Positions 44,557-53,392 of a DNA stretch of 64,000 nt are shown in pieces. The notes under the pieces are model-generated. The model was not told where the DNA came from. It was given only the letters and a program-made list of their open reading frames with translations, and searched no databases. Position 1 is the first letter of the stretch; each line of letters starts with the position of its first letter. Origin of the DNA: an uncultured Prevotella sp. (lineage in GTDB: Bacteria > Bacteroidota > Bacteroidia > Bacteroidales > Bacteroidaceae); contig CAMWVS010000003.1 in the NCBI GenBank assembly GCA_947177775.1, forward strand, positions 30,039 to 94,038, in the 5' to 3' direction. The translations under genes and the position numbers were made by a program.

Positions 44557-45177
44557 ATGAAAAAACATCAGATAATCACGCTTGCCATGATGCTGCTGTC
44601 ACTGCTGACGGCAGCATCATGCAGCGAGGAGGACAACACGGAATATGAATTCGCCAACTGGCAGACCGTCAACGACGACTACTTCAACCGGCTGAGCGAC
44701 TCGGTGAAGACTCTGCTCTCCGCCGACCCGTCGCGCACGGACTGGAAGCGCATCAGGACATGGTCGAAAGCACAGGACGAAGAAGGCCCGAACAGCGACT
44801 ACATCATTGTCCACGTGCTCGGAAACGATCCCGATGCCGAACCCGGAATACCCATCTATACCGACACTGTCTCCGTGAGCTACATCGGACGCCTGCTGCC
44901 CTCACCGTCATATCCCGCAGGCTATGTCTTCGACCAGACATACATGGAACCATACGACAAGGAGGTCAGCGGAACGGCTAAATTCGCTATCGGCAACAGC
45001 ACGGGAAACAATCTCGTGGATGGATTTGCCACAGCACTGCAGAACATGCAGCGCGGCGACCACTGGGAGGTCTACATACCCTATCAGCTCGGCTACGGCA
45101 CTACCGAATCAGGAACGATTCCAGCCTACAGCACGCTCATATTCGACATGAGACTGGTGGATTTCTGGAATCCGTAG
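44557..45177 (+). CDS. FKBP-type peptidylprolyl isomerase lipoprotein
   Basis: A 206-residue lipoprotein with the lipobox TAASC after a signal sequence. The C-terminal half is an FKBP domain: VSVSYIGRLL, VFDQTY, FAIGNSTGNNLVDGF, ALQNMQRGDHWEVYIPYQLGYG and PAYSTLIFDMRLV. The N-terminal ~80 residues form a linker. It is likely anchored in the outer or inner membrane facing the periplasm. Its position 6 bp after glyS indicates co-transcription, and a strong bidirectional terminator follows. Confidence 0.92.
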   Translation: MKKHQIITLAMMLLSLLTAASCSEEDNTEYEFANWQTVNDDYFNRLSDSVKTLLSADPSRTDWKRIRTWSKAQDEEGPNSDYIIVHVLGNDPDAEPGIPIYTDTVSVSYIGRLLPSPSYPAGYVFDQTYMEPYDKEVSGTAKFAIGNSTGNNLVDGFATALQNMQRGDHWEVYIPYQLGYGTTESGTIPAYSTLIFDMRLVDFWNP

Positions 45178-45242
45178 AAAATTACCGGAATCCGCAGAAC
45201 AAACGTTGCAAACGCCGGGAAACGGCTTCCACAGATGAAAAC

Positions 45243-45291
45243 AAACGCGAAGACGCGAAGAGTGAAACCAACTCTTCGCGTCTTCGCGTTT
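45243..45291. terminator. Bidirectional terminator between FKBP and GH3 genes
   Basis: A 20-bp perfect stem (45243-45262 with 45272-45291, AAACGCGAAGACGCGAAGAG) with a 9-nt loop sits between convergent genes and is flanked by T or A runs on both sides. Confidence 0.9.
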
Positions 45292-45292
45292 T

Positions 45293-45334
45293 AAGAATAT
45301 ACTTTTCTAAGAATATACTGTTTCAAGAATATAC
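45293..45334. repeat. Three 16-bp-spaced AAGAATATAC repeats
   Basis: AAGAATATAC occurs at 45293-45302, 45309-45318 and 45325-45334, exactly 16 bp apart, directly after the terminator and just before the GH3 stop codon. Confidence 0.8.
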
Positions 45335-45341
45335 AGTCCTG

Positions 45342-47537
45342 TCAGTCATTATACTGAAAGACAACCGCACCGCGCACGTCCTCGGCCGATGCACATACGT
45401 ATGCACGGAACTTGCCCGGCTCGGCCTTCCAGCCGTGGGACGTCTCGTCCCAGAACTTGAGGTCCTGCTCGGTTATATCCATCGTCACCGTCTTTGTCTC
45501 GCCCGGACGGAGCGACACCTTGGCGAAGTTCTTCAGCTCCTTCTTCGGACGGTCAACCGAACACTGCTCGTCGCCGACGTAGAGCTGGACAATCTCCTTG
45601 CCCTCGCAGCTGCCGGTGTTGGTCACGTCGACCGTAACTCGCCATGTCTTGCCGTCAACAGAGGTGACGGAGGGTTTGCCGTACTTGAACGTTGTGTATG
45701 ACAGACCGAAACCGAAGGGGAACTGTGTCTTCACGCCGCGGGTGTCGAAATGGCGGTAACCCACGTAGATGCCTTCGTCGTAGCGCACTTCCTTTCCGTT
45801 GCCGGGATAACCGTCCATGCCGTACTGGAAGCAGGGATAGTCGTTCTGAGCCTTGGCGAACGTCACGGGCAGCTTGCCGCTCGGACACACCTTGCCGCTC
45901 AGGATGTTGGCAAGAGCCGTGCCCGACTCCGAGCCGAGATACCAGCAGTGGACAAGAGCCTGGACACGGGCGAGCCACGGCGTGGCATACGGATTTCCAC
46001 CGAACATCACGGCCACCGTGTTCTTCTGGATTGCGGCCAGCTCGCCGATAAGCTCGTTCTGACCGAACGACAGGTCGTAGCTCTCGCGGTCGCCGTTCTC
46101 GCAGTCCTGCTTGTGGTTCTTGTTGAGTCCGCCGATAAAGATGATGAGGTCGGCCTTCTTCGCTTTCTCCAGAGCCTCGGCCCTGAGCTTCTCCAGCAGT
46201 TCGGGCTTCACCTTGTCCACGTGGTCATAGAGCGGACGGCCGGAGGAATAGCCCTGCGCATAGTCAATCTTATCGCCATAGAGAGCCTTCAGCGCTTCCA
46301 GCGGCGAGATATCGCGCAGCGTCTTCAGCTCGCTCGAACCGCCGCCTTCAGTCAGACTGCGGGTTGCGTTCTCGCCAACGACGAGTATGCGGCTGTAGCT
46401 GTCGGCGTTGAGCGGAAGGATGTTCTTCTGATTGCGCAGCAGCACGATGCCCTCTTCGGCAATGGCGCGGCATGCCTCATAGTGAGCCTCCGAACACTGG
46501 CTGCCGATGGCCTTGTCGGGGTTCATCGACGTGCGGAACATCGTGCGCAGCACGCGGGCAACCTTGTCGTCAAGCACCGACATCGGTATCTTGCCGTCCT
46601 TGATGAGCTGCTCAAAGGGACGGGCCAGATAGTAGTCGTCGTAAGTGAACTCCGATTCCTTCAGCTTGCCGTCGGTATAGGAGCCCATCTCTATGTCCAT
46701 ACCGCCCGTAGCGGCCTGCCAGGTGTCGGTGACGCCGCCCCAGTCGCTGACCACGGCACCGTCGAAGCCCCATTCTTTCTTGAGTATTCCGTTAAGAAGA
46801 GAGTCGTTCTGACAGCAGTGGACACCCTGCCACAGGTTGTAGCTGCCCATGATGGTCCACACCTCGGCCTCCTTCACGGCACGCTCGAAAGCCGGAAGAT
46901 AAATCTCACGCAGGGCGCGTTCGCTCACTTTGACGTCGACGGCGAAGCGGTCAATCTCCTGATTGTTCAGCGCGAAATGCTTCAGGCAGCATGCCACACC
47001 GTTCTGCTGGGCGCTCTTGATATAGGGAACGACCATGCGGCCGGCCAGATAGGGGTCCTCGCCCATGTATTCAAAGGCACGGCCGTTGAGCGGCGTGCGG
47101 GCGATATTGACACCCGGACCGAGCATGATGTCCTTATAGCGGAAGGCAAACTCCTCGCTGACGGCATTGCCGTAGACGGCCGACAGTTCCGGATTCCACG
47201 TTGCGGCCAGACACGTCAGCGACGGAAAGGCAACGATGGAGTCGTTGGTCCACTTGGCCGGCGACCAGGTGTTCCACTCCAGCTCCTCGCGCACTCCGTG
47301 AGGGCCGTCGTCCATGTTGAGCTGGCGCAGGCCGAGACGCGGCACTCCGGCGGATGTGAACTTACTCTGTGCGTGAAGCACCTGAATCTTCTCATGTACG
47401 GTCATGCGGCTTAGCGCATCCTTCACACGCTCCTCTACCGGCGCCTTGACGTCGAGATAGAGCGGCTTGGCCGTCTGGGCCGATGCTGTCATGGCGCCTA
47501 AGGCCAGCAGCAATACTGATAAATATTTTTTCTTCAT
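45342..47537 (-). CDS. GH3 beta-glucosidase of the PUL
   Basis: Exported GH3 enzyme, 731 residues, expected to cleave terminal beta-glucose from oligosaccharides. It has a signal peptide (to about residue 21), a TIM barrel with the nucleophile Asp265 in VVSDWGG, then the alpha/beta sandwich and a C-terminal FnIII-like domain. KHFALN and GEDPYLAG active-site segments are present. It is the last enzyme gene of the minus-strand locus that begins with susC; 217 bp separate it from the GH2 gene, with a long hairpin there. In a xyloglucan context it would remove glucose from debranched oligosaccharides; this activity is inferred. Confidence 0.9.
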   Translation of the reverse strand: MKKKYLSVLLLALGAMTASAQTAKPLYLDVKAPVEERVKDALSRMTVHEKIQVLHAQSKFTSAGVPRLGLRQLNMDDGPHGVREELEWNTWSPAKWTNDSIVAFPSLTCLAATWNPELSAVYGNAVSEEFAFRYKDIMLGPGVNIARTPLNGRAFEYMGEDPYLAGRMVVPYIKSAQQNGVACCLKHFALNNQEIDRFAVDVKVSERALREIYLPAFERAVKEAEVWTIMGSYNLWQGVHCCQNDSLLNGILKKEWGFDGAVVSDWGGVTDTWQAATGGMDIEMGSYTDGKLKESEFTYDDYYLARPFEQLIKDGKIPMSVLDDKVARVLRTMFRTSMNPDKAIGSQCSEAHYEACRAIAEEGIVLLRNQKNILPLNADSYSRILVVGENATRSLTEGGGSSELKTLRDISPLEALKALYGDKIDYAQGYSSGRPLYDHVDKVKPELLEKLRAEALEKAKKADLIIFIGGLNKNHKQDCENGDRESYDLSFGQNELIGELAAIQKNTVAVMFGGNPYATPWLARVQALVHCWYLGSESGTALANILSGKVCPSGKLPVTFAKAQNDYPCFQYGMDGYPGNGKEVRYDEGIYVGYRHFDTRGVKTQFPFGFGLSYTTFKYGKPSVTSVDGKTWRVTVDVTNTGSCEGKEIVQLYVGDEQCSVDRPKKELKNFAKVSLRPGETKTVTMDITEQDLKFWDETSHGWKAEPGKFRAYVCASAEDVRGAVVFQYND

Positions 47538-47587
47538 AGTCTCTTTTTATTTTTTTAGGGTTATGAATTTTCTTTTAAAGAGTCAAC

Positions 47588-47670
47588 AAGCAAGTGCAAT
47601 ATTACAAAAAGTTTTTGTAAAACTCTCTCACTGGTGTAGAAAATTGTAGTTTTTCTCTCGGTCTTCGGTT
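47588..47670. repeat. AT-rich dispersed repeat, copy 2
   Basis: Matches 7033-7115. Here the element also contains a palindrome, TTACAAAAA-G-TTTTTGTAA. It lies about 50 bp upstream of the GH3 start codon. Confidence 0.6.
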
Positions 47671-47678
47671 TATTTTGG

Positions 47679-47723
47679 TATAGATTCAAGATAGAAGTGC
47701 AACGCTTCTATCTTGAATCTATA
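47679..47723. repeat. Perfect 19-bp hairpin between GH2 and GH3
   Basis: TATAGATTCAAGATAGAAG (47679-47697) pairs with its exact reverse complement at 47705-47723 across a 7-nt loop. It is not followed by a T run on the minus strand, so an RNA-processing or stability role is more likely than termination. Confidence 0.85.
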
Positions 47724-47754
47724 TATGAATTTTCTTTGGAGATGCTTTGGGAAA

Positions 47755-50253
47755 TTATGGGAGGGATGAGAGGGATGGGAAAGATGAGGATGACGGAAGT
47801 GACGAAGCCGCTCTGTAGGAAGAGCCTTCGGACAGCGATATTGCTTCCGCAGGCTTCAGCCCGATGCTCCTGGCGCGGACGTTGCCCTTTCCCTTCACCA
47901 CCACCATGCAGCGGCCGAAGAAGGCTTTGCGGCGGGGAGCGGTGAAACGCTCCATTGATGTCTGGCATCCGTTGTCCGTCGCCACTATTTCCGCACTGTC
48001 TCCGGCACTGAACTCTATCATGTTTTCGGCCCACGGACATACCGTTCCGCGCTCGTCAACGACCTCGGCGGTGATGAACGTGAGGTCGCGGCCACGGTAG
48101 TCGACGGACAGGCGCAACGCTGACGGAGCGCCGGCGGTGAGGTTCACCTGCTCGGCCACCACCCTACCGTCACGGCGGGCCACCACCTTTGCCTCACCCG
48201 GTTCAAACGCCACCCGCCACATCACGTGATACTGATGGCTGTCGGCCTTGCGGCGCACGCCCTGGCTGCGGCCGTTGATGAACAGCTCCACCTCATCAGC
48301 CTGACTGTAGTAGCACCAAAGGTCGACGGTCTGTCCCTCCAGCCAGTTCCAATGCGGAAAAAGATGGAGCACCGGACGGTCCGTCCACTCGCTCTGATAC
48401 ATATAATAAACATCCTTCGGGAATCCGGCAAGGTCGATTATTCCGAAATAGCTCGAACGGGCGGGGAAGCCGTATGGCGTCGGTTCGCCGATATAGTCGA
48501 AACCGGTCCAGATGAACTGTCCGCTGACGTAAGGCCGGTGTTTCACCACGTCCCATGTCTCCTCGTGGGTGGAGCTCCACGCCGCGTGCATGTTGTCGTA
48601 GGCCGAGCACATGAACGTAGGGTCGGTGTACGGCAGCCACCACTCCACCGGTGCGACATATACCGAGTCGCTCGGCATCATATAGAAGTCACGCGTCTGC
48701 AGCGCCGACACACTTTCGGTCAGGATGAACGGCTGTCCGGGAAATTTCTCCGGCACGTCCTTAATCCACTGATGATGGTAGTTGAAACCGACGATGTCAA
48801 GCGCATTGCTCCGGAAAAGATGATTGTCCGGTGATGGTTCGTTGCAGCCCGCCGTTATCGGCCGCGTCGGGTCGAGACGACGCACGATGTCGGCAAGGTG
48901 GCGCGTGAGCAGCGAGTTTACGCTCATCTCCCCCTCGCGGGCCAGCGTCGAAGCGTCATGACCGGCATTGAGAATGAGATTGGCCTGTTCGAGCGACAGC
49001 GTATCGGCCTCAGCCGATGACCACTGCTCCAGAACCTCATTGCCGATGGACCACATCAGAACGGAGGGATGGTTGCGGTCGCGGCGCACGAGATCGCTGA
49101 GGTCACACTCGTGCCACTCGTCGAAGAAGCGGGCGTAGTCGTTCTTCGTCTTGCGGCGGCGCCACATGTCGAAGCTCTCGTCCATCACGATAAATCCCAT
49201 CGTGTCGCACATTGTGAGCAGTTCCGGCGCCGGAGGATTGTGGGAGCAGCGGATGGCGTTGCATCCCATCGCCTTCAGGCGGACGAGCTTGCGGTGCATG
49301 GCGTCTTCGTTGAACGCCGCTCCGAGACACCCGAGATCGTGATGCTCGCACACACCGTTTATCTTCACGTTGCGGCCGTTGAGCCAGAAGCCCGTAGAGG
49401 CGTCGAAACGGAACGAGCGGAAGCCCGTCACGGTGACAACCTCGTCGACCGTGCGGCCGTTGACGATGACCTCTGTCCGCACCTTATATATATGGGGACT
49501 CTCCGGCGACCACAGCTGCGGACGCCTGACACGAAGACGCTGTGAGTCCTTCGCGCCGGCGGAAGCCTTGACCCGTGCCGACGATGAAGCCAGGCTGCGG
49601 CCCTGAGCGTCCGTCACGGTATGGCGAACCGTAGCCCCGACAGCCCCCTCGCCGTCCAGCTCCGTGCTGACCGTCATCCGGCCGTCGGCCTCCGTCATCA
49701 CATGAACGCCCCAACGGGCTATGCGCAGACGCCCAGTCACGGTGAGCCACACGTGGCGGTAGATGCCGCATCCGCTATACCACCGGCTGTTTGGCTGGTC
49801 GCTGTTGTCCACACGCACGGCAACGACATTGTCGCCCGCCGTGACGTATGGCGTTATGTCATATTCAAACGAGCTGTAGCCATACGGGCGGAAGCCCACT
49901 TCGCGGCCGTTGACATAGACCGTCGAGTTCATATAGACACCGTCGAAAGCTATGAATGTACGGCCGGAAGCGTCGGAACGGAAATGTTTCCGATACCATC
50001 CAATGCCTCCGGGCAGCGCTCCTCCGCCTGCTCCCGACGGATTGCCGGCGTGGAAATCGCCCTCGATGGCCCAATCGTGAGGCACATCGAGAAGCCGCCA
50101 CCGGCTGTCGTCATATTCAGGAGCGGCCATTCCGGCCGAATCGGCGAGCGTGAAGCGCCATCCGCGGTCGAAGGATTCGGACAAAACGCAATCGTGCGCG
50201 GAGGAAACGAGCCCCCCGCACACGACACACAATATAATCATAAAAACTTTCAT
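47755..50253 (-). CDS. GH2 beta-galactosidase of the PUL
   Basis: Exported GH2 enzyme, 832 residues, expected to release beta-linked galactose or a similar sugar. Domains in order: signal peptide, sugar-binding jelly roll (PHDWAIEGDF, YNIP-like strands, GWYRKHF), Ig-like domain, barrel with acid/base Glu406 in IGNEV and the nucleophile Glu in ILTESVS, followed by a C-terminal Ig/DUF4982-like region (WNWLEGQTVDLWCYYSQADE). The last ~25 residues are a Ser/Pro low-complexity tail. It overlaps the GH31 gene by 4 bp, so both are translationally coupled. Galactose removal from xyloglucan side chains is the inferred role. Confidence 0.9.
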   Translation of the reverse strand: MKVFMIILCVVCGGLVSSAHDCVLSESFDRGWRFTLADSAGMAAPEYDDSRWRLLDVPHDWAIEGDFHAGNPSGAGGGALPGGIGWYRKHFRSDASGRTFIAFDGVYMNSTVYVNGREVGFRPYGYSSFEYDITPYVTAGDNVVAVRVDNSDQPNSRWYSGCGIYRHVWLTVTGRLRIARWGVHVMTEADGRMTVSTELDGEGAVGATVRHTVTDAQGRSLASSSARVKASAGAKDSQRLRVRRPQLWSPESPHIYKVRTEVIVNGRTVDEVVTVTGFRSFRFDASTGFWLNGRNVKINGVCEHHDLGCLGAAFNEDAMHRKLVRLKAMGCNAIRCSHNPPAPELLTMCDTMGFIVMDESFDMWRRRKTKNDYARFFDEWHECDLSDLVRRDRNHPSVLMWSIGNEVLEQWSSAEADTLSLEQANLILNAGHDASTLAREGEMSVNSLLTRHLADIVRRLDPTRPITAGCNEPSPDNHLFRSNALDIVGFNYHHQWIKDVPEKFPGQPFILTESVSALQTRDFYMMPSDSVYVAPVEWWLPYTDPTFMCSAYDNMHAAWSSTHEETWDVVKHRPYVSGQFIWTGFDYIGEPTPYGFPARSSYFGIIDLAGFPKDVYYMYQSEWTDRPVLHLFPHWNWLEGQTVDLWCYYSQADEVELFINGRSQGVRRKADSHQYHVMWRVAFEPGEAKVVARRDGRVVAEQVNLTAGAPSALRLSVDYRGRDLTFITAEVVDERGTVCPWAENMIEFSAGDSAEIVATDNGCQTSMERFTAPRRKAFFGRCMVVVKGKGNVRARSIGLKPAEAISLSEGSSYRAASSLPSSSSFPSLSSLP

Positions 50254-53186
50254 AGGTTCACTGTTATAGCACGGCCGTCATAGTCAACCATCTTTCCCTG
50301 CGGACTTTCGAGGTCGAGCTTCCGCGGAGCGTCGCCCGACACGAGCACCACATTGAAGCGGCGCGTCTTCAGCATACCGTCGAACGAGCCGCGGCGGCGG
50401 CCGATGGTAACGGTGCGCGAAGCGTCGTCGTAGGAAATGTCGATTGTGGCGAACTTGCCTTTCTCGTAGTTATAGTTCGTTCCCTCGTCCTCATAGAGCC
50501 GGAAACTTCCGTCGCGGCCGGCGTAGACATAGAGATTGATTAGCTCGGCCGGCTTCTCGTCGCTCCACTCCATCGCCGGGCCAAGGGGCAGGATGGCTCC
50601 CTCGGGAACGAAGACGGGAATGCGCTCGTAGGGCGCCGGAGCCGTTATCGTGCGGCCTCCGTCGTGACGCTCACCCGTATAGAGGTCATACCATCCGCAC
50701 TGCTGCGGCAGATAGACCTCACGCGAACGCATCTTGTAGCGCCCGACGGGACAGGCCATGAGCGACGGTCCGAACATCCACTGGTCCTTGATGTCAAGCA
50801 CGCGGGCGTCGCCGTTGAAATCCATCACGAGCGGACGCATCATTGTGTAGTCGCTGAGATGAACCCATCCGGCCATGGAATAGAGGTAAGGCATCATGCG
50901 GTAGCGCAACTGATCGTACCATACGATGGTCTTATAGGCAGGATGGTCGTCGGGAGCGATGTTCCAAGGCTCGCGCAGAGGCCACTGGCCGTGGGCACGG
51001 TAGAGCGGGATGAAACATCCGAACTGGTTCCACCGCGTCTGCAGCTCGCGCCATTCCTTGAGATCCTCGCTCTCCAGTCCGCTCTTGTCGAATATCTTCT
51101 GAGCGGCCACATAGCGGTTCTCAACCGAGAAACCGCCCTGGTCCATGCCCCAGAAAGGCAGTCCGGAGATGGAGTAGTTGAGTCCGGCGGTCATCTGCGA
51201 GCGCATATCCTCCCACCGCGTTCCGATGTCGCCACTCCACGTCGCCGTGCTGTAACGCTGCTCGCCGGCAAATCCGCTGCGGGTCAGCAGGAAGACACGG
51301 CGGTTGGGCTGGACGGAACGCTGGCCGTTGTAGATGGCGTCGGCGTTGACAATGCTGTAGGCATTGAAGTATTCCGTGGACGAGCCGAGGGCCGTCGGGC
51401 CGCAGAGTGCCTTTCGATACCACATCGGCGTGCAGTCGCGCACGTTGGGTTCGGACGCGTCCATCCACCAGGCGTCAATGCCATACTTATACTTTGAATA
51501 CAGATTCTCGTCCATCTGACGCCAGAACATCTTGCGGGCGCCGGCGTCGTAGGCATCGTAGAACGAGCCGCGGAAGCCGAGCCAGTCATGGATGTCGTCC
51601 TTGATGGCCTGATGGTACATCCAGCCCTTGGCGTCAATCTCCTTGTAGTTGTCGACGGTATCGTAGAACTTCGGCCACACGCTGATCATGAACCGTCCGT
51701 TCATGGCGTGGACACTGTCGAGCATAGCCTGCGGATTGGGGAAGCGAGCTGCCTCAAACGTATGGTCGCCCCATGAGTCGAGCTTCCAGTAGTTCCAGTC
51801 CTGAACGATGTTGTCCACGGGGATGTGGCGGCGGCGGAACTCCTCCATAGTCTTCTCTATGTCGGCCGACGACGTATAGCGCTCGCGGCTCTGCCAGTAG
51901 CCCAGCGTCCACTTGGGATAGACGGGAGCCTTTCCGGTCAGCGTGCGGTAGCCCGAGACGATGTCGTCCATGCGCTCGCCGGCAATGAAATAGTAGTCCA
52001 TATAACGGCTCATCTCGCTCCAGATGCTCAGGCGGCCCTGTTCCTCGGCCGTGCGTGGCGTGGCTACGCGCAGTCCGCAGTAGCTCACACCGCCGTCCGG
52101 ACGCCATTCTATGCGGATGGGCACCCGGCGTCCGGCCTTCAGCGGACACATGAATTTCCACGCATTGGGGTTCCACGCCGTGCGCCAGCGTTCGGGCACA
52201 ACCTCATGGTTGTCAACATAGACGGTCATGTAGCCGGCGTAATAGAGCAGGAAGTGATAGTCGCAGTCCTCAGGCGCCTCGATGTAACCCTCGTATGTTA
52301 CGTGGGCTCCGTCGAGATTGAAGCCCTTAGGCAGGGCGTAGATGCCGAGGTCCTGCCGGTGGAGCGGATTGACCTCGGGCACGGCATGCTCAAAGTAGAT
52401 GGAATCCTCCTGACGCACAAGAACCTTTCCGTTCCTGTCGGTATAGGTTCCGGTGAGCGAGCCGGGGCGCCCGTCGCGGTCGTAGAGCCGGAATATGCGC
52501 TGCAGCTGACGGTATTCGTCGGGATTGCCGAAGCGGCAATAGCTGTAGGAGTCCCACAGCAGACCATAGCCGCGGTTGCTGAGCACCATCGGCACGCTCA
52601 CCTTCGTGTTATACTGAAACAATTCTTCATTCCTTCCTTTCATGTTCAGCTCTTCGGCCTGATGCTGTCCGAGTCCGTAGAAAGCCTCATCATCGGGCGA
52701 TTCAAACTGCGTGTGCCACGTCCAGCCGTTGCGTGCGCCGTCCGTCAGCGTTCCGGGACCGATCTCGCGCTCCGGAACAGTGAACCGCCGGAATGTCTTT
52801 CCGTCCTTTTCTGTCTCGCCGAGCAAAAGCCGTCCCTCAGCGTCGCGGAACTCTATGCGTCCCGTCACGGTGCTGACCCTGGCGCTCACGCCGGCCGCGC
52901 TCACGGTGACGAAACCGTCGTCCTCGCTGACGGAGAACCGGGCCTTCGTCTTCTGCGGCACGACTATCAGGCTCTGCTTCTCGGCAAAAGCCTCCTCGGG
53001 TGTGGCCTCAACGCGGATTATCCTGTCGCCCATCACTTGCAGCCTCACCACCCGCGCGCCTCCCTCACCGGGAGAACTGACGTTGATGGTCACGGCGTTG
53101 CCTTTCTTCACGTAGCCGGCAGCGCTGATGTCGGTATGGGTGCAAAGACACAGGCCGGCTGAGAGTAATAGATACCTATATTTCAT
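50250..53186 (-). CDS. GH31 alpha-xylosidase with inserted PA14 domain
   Basis: Exported GH31 enzyme of about 978 residues. Domain order: signal peptide (MKYRYLLLSAGLCLC...), N-terminal beta-sandwich, PA14 domain inserted at about residues 230-370 (YEGYIEAPEDCDYHFLLYYA, YVDNHEVV), then the GH31 barrel with nucleophile Asp in WWMDASEPN and acid/base Asp in WSGDIGTRWE, and C-terminal beta domains (RDGSFRLYEDEGTNYNYEKG). GH31 with a PA14 insert is the pattern of characterised xyloglucan alpha-xylosidases from Bacteroides and Cellvibrio. The upstream ATG at 53207 is less likely than 53186, which starts the signal peptide. It is coupled to the GH2 gene by a 4-bp overlap. Confidence 0.9.
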   Translation of the reverse strand: MKYRYLLLSAGLCLCTHTDISAAGYVKKGNAVTINVSSPGEGGARVVRLQVMGDRIIRVEATPEEAFAEKQSLIVVPQKTKARFSVSEDDGFVTVSAAGVSARVSTVTGRIEFRDAEGRLLLGETEKDGKTFRRFTVPEREIGPGTLTDGARNGWTWHTQFESPDDEAFYGLGQHQAEELNMKGRNEELFQYNTKVSVPMVLSNRGYGLLWDSYSYCRFGNPDEYRQLQRIFRLYDRDGRPGSLTGTYTDRNGKVLVRQEDSIYFEHAVPEVNPLHRQDLGIYALPKGFNLDGAHVTYEGYIEAPEDCDYHFLLYYAGYMTVYVDNHEVVPERWRTAWNPNAWKFMCPLKAGRRVPIRIEWRPDGGVSYCGLRVATPRTAEEQGRLSIWSEMSRYMDYYFIAGERMDDIVSGYRTLTGKAPVYPKWTLGYWQSRERYTSSADIEKTMEEFRRRHIPVDNIVQDWNYWKLDSWGDHTFEAARFPNPQAMLDSVHAMNGRFMISVWPKFYDTVDNYKEIDAKGWMYHQAIKDDIHDWLGFRGSFYDAYDAGARKMFWRQMDENLYSKYKYGIDAWWMDASEPNVRDCTPMWYRKALCGPTALGSSTEYFNAYSIVNADAIYNGQRSVQPNRRVFLLTRSGFAGEQRYSTATWSGDIGTRWEDMRSQMTAGLNYSISGLPFWGMDQGGFSVENRYVAAQKIFDKSGLESEDLKEWRELQTRWNQFGCFIPLYRAHGQWPLREPWNIAPDDHPAYKTIVWYDQLRYRMMPYLYSMAGWVHLSDYTMMRPLVMDFNGDARVLDIKDQWMFGPSLMACPVGRYKMRSREVYLPQQCGWYDLYTGERHDGGRTITAPAPYERIPVFVPEGAILPLGPAMEWSDEKPAELINLYVYAGRDGSFRLYEDEGTNYNYEKGKFATIDISYDDASRTVTIGRRRGSFDGMLKTRRFNVVLVSGDAPRKLDLESPQGKMVDYDGRAITVNL

Positions 53187-53236
53187 ATATTTAAGTTTCG
53201 TATGCACTCAACGAAGGTAGTGAAAAGGAGCAACAG

Positions 53237-53345
53237 GAAGATATCGCTCCCTTCGGTCGCTAAGAAGATGGAAGACAATAGCACCAGACACTGAGACATC
53301 TGTCCTTTATCTCCTGTTATCTTCCTCTATCTTCCTTTATCTCCC
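53237..53345 (-). repeat. Dispersed hairpin repeat, copy 2 (3' of GH5)
   Basis: Homologous to 26392-26520, with the shared start GAAGATATCGCTCCCT and CGGTCGCTAAGAAGAT and pyrimidine-rich TATCTTCC repeats. It lies about 50 bp after the GH5 stop codon in the transcribed direction. Confidence 0.75.
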
Positions 53346-53392
53346 TCACTTACCAAATCGAGTCATAATATATTATCGTAAAAACAGCTTGA

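Noticed and set aside
45750..47414. 554-codon plus-strand frame opposite GH3
   Set aside because: Long only because of the high GC third positions of the GH3 gene on the other strand; no domain, no promoter.
51825..53162. 445-codon plus-strand frame opposite GH31
   Set aside because: Antisense shadow of the GH31 gene with repetitive Ala/His/Val composition.
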